From NCBI GenBank assembly GCA_006227965.1, contig SBFL01000258.1, forward strand, positions 1 to 5,278: a stretch of DNA of 5,278 bases, written 5' to 3'. The notes beneath the pieces are model-generated. The model saw only the letters and a program-made list of their open reading frames with translations, had not been told where the DNA came from and ran no database searches. The position numbers and the translations under genes were made by a program. This stretch comes from Bacteroidota bacterium (GTDB taxonomy: Bacteria; Bacteroidota; Bacteroidia; Flavobacteriales; Flavobacteriaceae). Of the stretch, positions 1-4,897 are shown piece by piece. Each line of letters begins with the position of its first letter. Within the stretch, counting starts at the first letter, position 1.

Positions 1-1593
1 CATCCGATTTGCGTGGATGGTTACTGCCTTCCATCCATCCACCCAGATGGCCCGGTTCCCGAACATCTCGTAATACTGCCTTTTTTTGGCATTGGGCGCA
101 TCGGGGTTGTCAAAGGAGTAATTCATAGGAATCCCAGTGAACGGCTGCTGGGTGATTCCGTGATAGGTTTCGGGGAATTCGGTGCCCGTGGCCTCCATTA
201 TGGTAGGTGCAATATCGGTTATATGGTGATATTGATTACGTACCTCACCTTTGGCTTTGATGCCATCAGGCCAGTGGACTACCAGAGCATCCTGCTGTCC
301 GCCCCTGTGCTCGGATTGTTTGAAGTAGGGGAAAGGGGTATTCCCTGCCATAGCCCATCCTGCGTGGTAATGCGGGTAACTATCTGCCTGCCCCCAGTTA
401 TCATAATTTCGAAGATTTGCCTCAAAGGGTGTCTGCATGCCGTTAAGGACGTAGGTTTCATTGAACGTCCCTTCAAGACCGCCTTCTCCACTGGCTCCAT
501 TGTCTGCTGTCACAAAGATCAGGGTGTTATCCAGTTCCCCTATGCGTTTAAGGGTTTCCACAACCCGGCCAATTTGGTGGTCCACATGTTCCATCTGGGC
601 TGCAAAGACCTCCATTTGCCTTGCATACATCCTCTGCTGCCCCTCACTGAGTGAATCCCAAGCCGGGATTTCGTCAATTCGAGCAGACAATTTAGTGTTG
701 GGGGGAGCTACTCCGAGTTCTATCTGACGGGCCAGGATCTGTTCCCGTGCCTTGTCCCATCCCATATCGAATTTTCCTTTGTATTTCTCGATGTATTCAT
801 CAGGGGCGTGGTGGGGGGAATGCATGGAACCCGAGGCCCACAGCATCATAAAAGGCAGGTCCTTATCCAGGGATTTATGCCCCGTGATATAGGAAATGGC
901 TCTGTCGGCCAAATCCTTGTCCAGATGTTCCGATTTCCGGTAGGGTTCCGGATGGTGGTCGTCCCACATTACGGGAACAAACTGGTGCACGTCCGCCGCC
1001 ATGAAGTTATATCCGTGTGCAAAGCCTTCATGGCTGGGCCAGCGTTCAAATGGGCCAATCTGAGAAACTTCATACAAAGGGGTGTGGTCCCATTTTCCGA
1101 GCGCATAGTTTACATACCCCTCATCTTCCAGGTAGTTGGCAACGGATTTAGCCGTAGGGGGAACGATGGCATTGTAGCCCGGGAAACCCATAGCGGTCAG
1201 GGCGTGACTACCCAGCCCTATCATATGGGGGTTTCTTCCTGCCATGAGCGATGCGCGCGAAGGCGAACAGAGGGCAGTGGTGTGGAAGTTGCTGTAGCGC
1301 AGTCCGTTGGCGGCCAGTTTATCGATATTGGGGGTTTCGATGAGACCCCCGAAGCTTTCGATCTGGGCAAAGCCCACATCGTCCAGCAGGAAGATAATCA
1401 CATTGGGAGCACCTTCAGCAGGCCGTTGCTTTTCAGGCCACCATTCTACGGATTCTTCATATGTTTTGGCGATCTTCCCTTTAAATTCATTAAGGACATC
1501 CCCTTTTTCCTGTTTGGGTTCTCCCGGGCCCGAACATCCGATCACGAAAACGGCCAGTACGACCATTGGGAGAATTTTAGAGATTCTTTTCAT
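1..1593 (-). CDS. Type I (formylglycine) sulfatase lipoprotein, C-terminus cut by window edge
   Basis: Predicted to hydrolyse a sulfate ester on an exported substrate, probably an algal polysaccharide fragment or aryl sulfate; the substrate is not readable from sequence. The frame is open from the ATG at 1593 to base 1 (531 residues, no stop). Residues 1-20 form a lipoprotein signal with lipobox VIGC (Cys20). The active-site set of the alkaline-phosphatase-like sulfatases is visible: Asp71-Asp72 (LLDD), the CSPSR signature with Cys109, the residue matured to formylglycine, and Arg113, Lys167 in GKWD, His258 (MHSPHH), Asp364-Asn365 (ADNGAS) and Lys425 before HRGG. One oddity is GKWDH where family members usually have GKWH. 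The segment GPFERWPS (180-187) and the overall order resemble the arylsulfatase S1_4-type subfamily, which is a judgement from memory. Maturation needs an FGE or anSME enzyme encoded elsewhere. Only a weak promoter candidate is seen (CAA 1650-1652 and GGAAAATA 1621-1628, plus-strand reading). Confidence 0.95.
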   Translation of the reverse strand, partial: MKRISKILPMVVLAVFVIGCSGPGEPKQEKGDVLNEFKGKIAKTYEESVEWWPEKQRPAEGAPNVIIFLLDDVGFAQIESFGGLIETPNIDKLAANGLRYSNFHTTALCSPSRASLMAGRNPHMIGLGSHALTAMGFPGYNAIVPPTAKSVANYLEDEGYVNYALGKWDHTPLYEVSQIGPFERWPSHEGFAHGYNFMAADVHQFVPVMWDDHHPEPYRKSEHLDKDLADRAISYITGHKSLDKDLPFMMLWASGSMHSPHHAPDEYIEKYKGKFDMGWDKAREQILARQIELGVAPPNTKLSARIDEIPAWDSLSEGQQRMYARQMEVFAAQMEHVDHQIGRVVETLKRIGELDNTLIFVTADNGASGEGGLEGTFNETYVLNGMQTPFEANLRNYDNWGQADSYPHYHAGWAMAGNTPFPYFKQSEHRGGQQDALVVHWPDGIKAKGEVRNQYHHITDIAPTIMEATGTEFPETYHGITQQPFTGIPMNYSFDNPDAPNAKKRQYYEMFGNRAIWVDGWKAVTIHANRM

Positions 1594-1694
1594 AGATATA
1601 TTGATTTAGCAAAAAACACGGGAAAATACTGAAATAAATTAATTAAATTCAAGGCAAGTATCGATTTTAACAAGCAGGAAAGGCAACCCTTGCA

Positions 1695-1702
1695 TATATT
1701 TG
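1695..1702 (+). promoter_or_regulatory. Bacteroidota -7 promoter box for aqpZ
   Basis: TATATTTG matches the Bacteroidota -7 consensus TAnnTTTG exactly. Transcription would start near 1708, leaving a leader of about 64 nt before the aqpZ ATG. No TTG-type -33 element lies at the usual 17-23 nt upstream. The box contains the TTG at 1700 that opens the longest possible aqpZ frame, so that TTG cannot be the start if this promoter is used. Confidence 0.6.
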
Positions 1703-1771
1703 AACGGGCTCATACCAAAAGCTCACTGGGGTTCTCAAAATCCATATATGAATTACATAAATCAACCGAAC

Positions 1772-2461
1772 ATGAAGAAACTAATTGCAGAATTTATCGG
1801 AACCTTTTGGCTGGTCCTGGGGGGCTGCGGGAGTGCCGTGCTCGCTGCCGGGTACCCTGAACTGGGTATTGGCTTTGTCGGCGTATCCATCGCTTTTGGA
1901 CTAACCGTGCTGACCATGGTGTACGCGATTGGCCATATTTCGGGATGCCACCTGAATCCGGCTGTATCCATCGGGCTTTGGATAGGGGGACGCTTTGACA
2001 AAAAGGAGTTGATCCCTTACATCCTTTCGCAGGTGCTCGGAGGGATTGCAGGGGCCGGAATCCTTTATCTTATTGCAACAGGGAAAAATGGATTTGAGCT
2101 CGGAGGGTTTGCAGCCAACGGGTACGGCGCCCACTCTCCCGGCGGGTATAATATGACGGCTGCCCTGGTTACGGAAATTGTAATGACCTTTATGTTCCTG
2201 TTGATTATCCTGGGTGCTACCCATTCCTCTGCGCCAAAAGGCTTTGCGGGTATTGCCATCGGCCTTGGCCTTACCCTGATCCACCTGATCAGCATACCCG
2301 TAACCAATACCTCCGTGAATCCTGCCAGGAGTACCAGCCAGGCATTATTTGCTGGAGATTGGGCCATAGGTCAGCTGTGGTTGTTCTGGGTGGCTCCGAT
2401 CATCGGCGCACTCATTGCCGGTGCCCTTTATAAGGCGCTCAGCCCTGAAAAAAAGGGTTAA
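1772..2461 (+). CDS. aqpZ: Aquaporin Z, water channel
   Basis: Inner-membrane channel for rapid water flow, used in osmotic adaptation. The 229-residue product matches E. coli AqpZ (231 residues) along its length, including the opening [18 protein letters not shown]. Six membrane helices are visible at roughly 7-27, 35-54, 81-101, 130-150, 158-176 and 200-222. The two pore half-helices carry NPA at 62-64 (HLNPAVS) and NPAR at 183-186 (SVNPARS). The ar/R filter of a strict water channel is complete: Phe42, His171, Thr180, Arg186, equivalent to F43, H174, T183 and R189 in E. coli. Cys19 matches E. coli Cys20, and Cys59 sits three residues before the first NPA. The start at 1772 (MKKLIAEF) fits the family; an in-frame ATG at 1748 would add eight residues, and the TTG at 1700 lies in the promoter. 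It is a single-gene unit ending in the terminator at 2486-2516. Confidence 0.97.
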   Translation: MKKLIAEFIGTFWLVLGGCGSAVLAAGYPELGIGFVGVSIAFGLTVLTMVYAIGHISGCHLNPAVSIGLWIGGRFDKKELIPYILSQVLGGIAGAGILYLIATGKNGFELGGFAANGYGAHSPGGYNMTAALVTEIVMTFMFLLIILGATHSSAPKGFAGIAIGLGLTLIHLISIPVTNTSVNPARSTSQALFAGDWAIGQLWLFWVAPIIGALIAGALYKALSPEKKG

Positions 2462-2485
2462 CCGCAGATAAAGGAAGTGAATAAA

Positions 2486-2516
2486 AAAAGGTACGAATCT
2501 CAGATTCGTACCTTTT
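2486..2516. terminator. Bidirectional intrinsic terminator between aqpZ and the convergent operon
   Basis: A perfect stem pairs 2486-2499 (AAAAGGTACGAATC) with 2503-2516 (GATTCGTACCTTTT) around a three-base loop TCA. The plus-strand RNA ends the stem in UUUU followed by ACUUU. The minus-strand RNA ends it in a run of seven U (complement of 2483-2489). It lies 24 nt after the aqpZ stop and 48 nt after the stop of the minus-strand barrel gene, so it can serve both convergent units. Confidence 0.92.
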
Positions 2517-2564
2517 ACTTTATCCACGTGTGGGAGGTGTTCCTAAAAACGGCAACCAATTCGT

Positions 2565-3152
2565 TTAATTGCTCCAGACAAACCCCAGGTTGAATGCGAA
2601 ATAGGGCAGGCTTGGCAGTTCGTCGCCGGAGGCCACATAATTATATCTGAAGGAAGCACGGATACCCACATTATAGCTGACCTCGTAATCCAGGCCAATT
2701 TCGGGGCGTACAGCGAAAGGCCAGCCGGTACCTTCATCCCGAAGGAGCCCTGTGTCCTGGCTAAATTCATTGTAGACCAGCCCGACCCCTACCGAAGCAA
2801 AAGGGGTCAGTTCCCCGGAAGCATCAAAGAAATAACTTCCCGTAACCAGCAGGGGAAAACTGTTGAGGTAGTTGTAGCGGTATCCAGAAAGGGTCTCTGT
2901 CCCGGAGGTTTCCGTAACATAGCCCAGGTTGTCGTTGAAAACCTGCCAGCCCGTACTGAACCCTATGGCGAATCCATCTTCAAGGAAATAATGGTAGTCT
3001 ATATTGACACCCCTCCAACTGGTGGAATTAAAATAATCCGAAGTTTCCCCGGTCGGGAATCCGATGCTGTAGGTAAGGGCGAATTTGTTCTGTGCCGAGG
3101 CGGATAGTGCAAAAAACAATAACAGTGAAGCAGTTATGATAGATCTTCTCAT
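2565..3152 (-). CDS. Small outer-membrane beta-barrel protein
   Basis: A 195-residue exported protein predicted to sit in the outer membrane; its role is unknown. Residues 1-20 form a Sec signal peptide (MRRSIITASL followed by LLFFALSASA) with likely cleavage before QNKF. The mature part is built of short segments of alternating aromatic or hydrophobic and polar residues separated by turns, as in eight-stranded barrels of the OmpW/OMP_b-brl kind. Examples are the stretch around LVTGSYFF (102-109) followed by TPFASVGVGLVYNE (116-129), and GIRASFRYNYV (163-173). The C-terminus FNLGFVWSN is rich in alternating hydrophobics, as in a final barrel strand. The gene follows the lipoprotein gene by 18 nt on the same strand and probably shares its transcript, which ends at the hairpin 2486-2516. 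The leader is A-rich with no Shine-Dalgarno sequence. The barrel call is firm as a fold class; no specific family name is claimed. Confidence 0.85.
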   Translation of the reverse strand: MRRSIITASLLLFFALSASAQNKFALTYSIGFPTGETSDYFNSTSWRGVNIDYHYFLEDGFAIGFSTGWQVFNDNLGYVTETSGTETLSGYRYNYLNSFPLLVTGSYFFDASGELTPFASVGVGLVYNEFSQDTGLLRDEGTGWPFAVRPEIGLDYEVSYNVGIRASFRYNYVASGDELPSLPYFAFNLGFVWSN

Positions 3153-3170
3153 GAGTGTTTTCTTTTGGAA

Positions 3171-3779
3171 TTAATCAAAAGGAGGTTGTGTGAACGCCTG
3201 GTCCAGGTTCCGGTCAATCCGTCCGATGATATTGGCATCACTGCCCTGGAGCAACCCATTGAGGGCTCCTGTCCACACCACGGGTACTTCCTCATTTTGC
3301 ACCCCGTTCGGATCGGTTATTTGAATCAATACGGTACCGGTCTTGTAACCGCCTACATAGCCAGGGGCATACCCCGGATACCACCATCCCCAGCATGGGT
3401 AGTACCAGCACCAGTAGCCCGGATCGTAGAAATAGAGGAATTGCGTCTCAAATGCCGAAGGGAGAATTACCAGATCGGGATCCGCATCCTCGTCTACCTC
3501 GGTCCAACCCTCCGCTGTCAGATTTTGACGGATATTGTCCAGGATCACATCTCCGAATGTATCGTCGATGAATTCCGGAGGGTCATTCGGGCCCCGGTCA
3601 TCGTCCAGCAACAGGACCCCCTCTGGCAGGGAGAAGGTATAACTGATAGAGAAGTTGAAATCCGGGGAGTAGTTGGTGTAAACCACGTCGTATTCTTCCA
3701 CGTATTCAGGCTGTTCCGGGTAACACCCGAGGAGCAGCAAAAAGAGGGCAGCAGGGGCTGCTTTAAGAACCCTGCTCAT
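3171..3779 (-). CDS. DUF4136-type lipoprotein
   Basis: A 202-residue lipoprotein of unknown function, anchored in the envelope. From the ATG at 3779 the signal is MSRVLKAAPAALFLLLLGC, with lipidated Cys19. An in-frame ATG at 3806 adds nine residues; the inner start gives a normal-length signal and has the A-rich leader typical of Bacteroidota, so I prefer it. The body resembles DUF4136: an early YDVVYTNYSPDFNF segment (30-43), a helix around ILDNIRQNLTAEGW (79-92), the acidic DEDADPDLVI (96-105) where the family has its DADPDL motif, a central aromatic stretch, then GTVLIQITD (148-156) and VVWTGALNG (167-175). Residues 115-145 are exceptionally rich in Tyr, Trp, Pro and Gly and carry two cysteines, 124 and 129. 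It is the first gene of a probable operon with the outer-membrane barrel 18 nt downstream. The family assignment is from motif memory. Confidence 0.85.
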   Translation of the reverse strand: MSRVLKAAPAALFLLLLGCYPEQPEYVEEYDVVYTNYSPDFNFSISYTFSLPEGVLLLDDDRGPNDPPEFIDDTFGDVILDNIRQNLTAEGWTEVDEDADPDLVILPSAFETQFLYFYDPGYWCWYYPCWGWWYPGYAPGYVGGYKTGTVLIQITDPNGVQNEEVPVVWTGALNGLLQGSDANIIGRIDRNLDQAFTQPPFD

Positions 3780-3823
3780 GTTTTTTAAAAGTGTCCAATG
3801 TCTCATATTAAAACATATTTCAG

Positions 3824-3837
3824 GTTCCCTGGGGAAC
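3824..3837. promoter_or_regulatory. 14-bp palindrome at predicted lipoprotein transcript start, possible operator
   Basis: GTTCCC-TG-GGGAAC is a perfect inverted repeat with a two-base centre. It starts five bases downstream of the minus-strand -7 box (3842-3849), so it would cover the transcription start or first bases of the mRNA. It could be a repressor site, or a small 5' hairpin with a five-base-pair stem and a four-base loop. No known regulator is matched. Confidence 0.4.
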
Positions 3838-3841
3838 GTTG

Positions 3842-3849
3842 CAAATATA
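3842..3849 (-). promoter_or_regulatory. Bacteroidota -7 promoter box for the lipoprotein/barrel operon
   Basis: The minus strand reads TATATTTG, an exact match to TAnnTTTG and the same octamer as the aqpZ box. Transcription would start near 3835, giving a leader of about 56 nt to the ATG at 3779 or about 29 nt to the ATG at 3806. As at aqpZ, no TTG element is found at the normal -33 distance. Confidence 0.6.
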
Positions 3850-4082
3850 GGTAAATCCAGATTAGTATGACCCTGGAATAATTCTATTTAAGGCAACGTA
3901 ACCGACCGGGAATGTGCATCGTGTTTTCGGGGTGGAAGACTAAATTGATGCCGGGTGGGGGTGGGGAACTACAAAAAATTTTCCTGATGGGTTCCCGGCC
4001 CGCGTCAAAACCACAAGCTTCAGCCCCGTTTTAATTAGGGGTAATATCCGATTAGAAGGGGCTTAGGATGGATTCGCGACCC

Positions 4083-4100
4083 CAATGACCTACATCATTG
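4083..4100. promoter_or_regulatory. Palindrome with Crp/Fnr-type spacing upstream of the DUF6799-like gene
   Basis: CAATGA-N6-TCATTG is a perfect 18-bp hyphenated inverted repeat. Its core TGA-N6-TCA is the layout shared by Crp and Fnr family binding sites. The centre lies about 40 bases upstream of the start predicted from the -7 box 4121-4128, close to the class II activator position. Its right arm overlaps the TTG at 4098-4100, so a repressor is equally possible. The regulator identity is inference. Confidence 0.45.
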
Positions 4101-4128
4101 TTAACCCATGTGAGCTGTACTACTTTAG
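4098..4128 (+). promoter_or_regulatory. Bacteroidota-type promoter for the DUF6799-like gene
   Basis: TTG at 4098-4100 is followed after 20 nt by TACTTTAG at 4121-4128, which matches TAnnTTTG at five of six fixed positions. Spacing is within the 17-23 nt range of Bacteroidota promoters. Transcription would begin near 4132, leaving a leader of about 23 nt before the ATG at 4155. Confidence 0.5.
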
Positions 4129-4154
4129 GGGAATAAATCCATAAATATTTTACA

Positions 4155-4799
4155 ATGAAACGCACATTATTATTAGCAGTATTTGCGGTTCTGGGAACCA
4201 CTATGCTAGTAGCACAGGATCGGGATCAGATCCAGGACCGCGACCAGGATCGATTGATGTTGGTGGATGGTGAAGTCTTGCAGATTCGCGATCAGGATCA
4301 AATTAGATTGAATGAACCAATAACGTTGAATGATGGCACTGTGATAAACCCGGATGGGACCTATATGACCGGGGACCAAAAGCAGATGCGTTTGAAGGAT
4401 GGGGAGTGCCTCGACAACGACGGGGTCTTTTACCGGAACGAATACCAATACCGTTACAAGATTCAACAGGAAAACCGCGGCCTGGCAGAAAACCAGATCC
4501 GTGAAAGGAACCAGAACCGGTTCCAGGTGATGGTCATTGATGGGGAAGCCTATCAAATCAGGAATGAGTATCAAATTAAAATCCAGAATCAATTCGATGT
4601 AGGAGATGGCACCGTGGTCCATCCGGATGGCACCTATCAAAACAGGAAGCAGCAGCAACTACAATTGAAAGAAGGTGAATGCATCAACATGGACGGCGCC
4701 AAGTTCATGAACATGTATCAAAACAGGAAGATGATCATTAACAAGAATATGCAGATGAAGAAGATGAATAAAAAAGTCAAAAAACCGACTTTGCATTGA
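4155..4799 (+). CDS. Secreted protein with two DUF6799-like repeats
   Basis: A 214-residue exported protein of unknown function. Residues 1-20 are a Sec signal peptide (MKRTLLLAVFAVLGTTMLVA), with cleavage likely before QDRDQ. The mature protein opens with a charged QDRDQIQDRDQDR stretch and then has two copies of one unit, about 34-103 and 125-194. Each copy runs DGE, QIR, an aliphatic segment, DGTV-(I/V)-x-PDGTY, LK(D/E)GEC, DG and a Tyr/Asn/Gln-rich tail. Equivalent residues are exactly 91 apart: Asp38/129, Gly61/152, Pro66/157, Cys85/176, Tyr97/188. This pattern matches my memory of DUF6799. A linker rich in Gln, Asn, Arg and Glu (104-122) joins the copies. The C-terminus (185-210) is rich in Met, Lys and Asn. 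There is no lipobox and no membrane segment beyond the signal, so a periplasmic or surface location is expected. It may share a transcript with the exported-protein gene 98 nt downstream. Confidence 0.88.
   Translation: MKRTLLLAVFAVLGTTMLVAQDRDQIQDRDQDRLMLVDGEVLQIRDQDQIRLNEPITLNDGTVINPDGTYMTGDQKQMRLKDGECLDNDGVFYRNEYQYRYKIQQENRGLAENQIRERNQNRFQVMVIDGEAYQIRNEYQIKIQNQFDVGDGTVVHPDGTYQNRKQQQLQLKEGECINMDGAKFMNMYQNRKMIINKNMQMKKMNKKVKKPTLH
4254..4736 (+). repeat. Internal duplication within the DUF6799-like gene
   Basis: Bases 4254-4463 and 4527-4736 encode the two related units of the protein. The offset is 273 nt (91 codons) with no insertion or deletion between aligned motifs. The units are clearly similar at protein level, with motifs such as DGTV, PDGTY and LK(D/E)GEC kept. 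The DNA has diverged widely, which points to an old duplication kept by selection rather than a recent tandem copy. Confidence 0.8.
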
Positions 4800-4817
4800 C
4801 CACTTCTCATTAAACAA

Positions 4818-4875
4818 GGGCTCCCATAACTTAGTAGTTACCTGGTATGTTTCCATTCTCAGTTTATGGGAGCCC
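4818..4875 (+). terminator. Long-loop hairpin between two plus-strand genes, possible terminator or attenuator
   Basis: GGGCTCCCATAA (4818-4829) pairs perfectly with TTATGGGAGCCC (4864-4875), a 12-bp GC-rich stem with a 34-nt loop. It begins 18 nt after the stop of the DUF6799-like gene and ends 22 nt before the ATG of the next gene. The tract after the stem is CTTTCAGTT, weak for a classical intrinsic terminator, and the loop is far longer than the usual 3-8 nt. Alternatives are a partial terminator, an mRNA-protecting 3' structure, or a leader element for the next gene. The loop holds TATGTTTC (4846-4853), a near match to a -7 box without a -33 partner. Confidence 0.5.
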
Positions 4876-4897
4876 CTTTCAGTTAATCGCTGAAGCC

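Larger units (their letters stand above)
3807..4154. other. Divergent control region, no convincing gene
   Basis: This stretch separates the minus-strand lipoprotein/barrel operon from the plus-strand DUF6799-like gene. It holds a -7 box for each direction, a palindrome near the predicted lipoprotein transcript start (3824-3837), a G-rich patch (runs at 3929-3932, 3953-3955, 3957-3961, 3963-3966), and a second palindrome over the plus-strand -33 region (4083-4100). The hexamer GGGAAC or its complement occurs four times (3824, 3832, 3964, 3991). A 40-codon frame at 3912-4034 has no supporting features. The stretch 3850-3928 shows nothing I can name. Confidence 0.7.

Noticed and set aside
13..654. 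Long plus-strand open frame opposite the sulfatase gene
   Set aside because: It is antisense to the sulfatase reading frame, which carries all catalytic motifs; its translation shows no recognisable domain or signal.
808..1632. Second long plus-strand open frame opposite the sulfatase N-terminal half
   Set aside because: Antisense shadow of the CSPSR-containing sulfatase frame; the product has no recognisable motif.
1621..1652. Possible sulfatase promoter, TTG-N21-TATTTTCC on the minus strand
   Set aside because: The -7 box matches only four of six fixed positions, so it is mentioned in the gene entry but not listed as a feature.
1901..2367. Minus-strand open frames within aqpZ
   Set aside because: Antisense to a gene with complete aquaporin signatures; no independent evidence.
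3165..3788. Plus-strand open frame of 207 codons opposite the lipoprotein gene
   Set aside because: The minus-strand frame has a lipobox signal, DUF4136-like motifs and a promoter; the plus-strand product has none.
3912..4034. 40-codon plus-strand frame in the divergent control region
   Set aside because: No promoter, signal or recognisable sequence, and it runs across the G-rich patch; likely chance.
4022..4064. AGCCCC and GGGGCT as a possible hairpin
   Set aside because: Only six pairs with a loop of about 30 bases and no extension; too weak to call.
4206..4658. Minus-strand open frame of 150 codons opposite the DUF6799-like gene
   Set aside because: It is a by-product of the Asp/Gln/Asn-rich codons on the plus strand; the repeats and signal peptide belong to the plus-strand frame.
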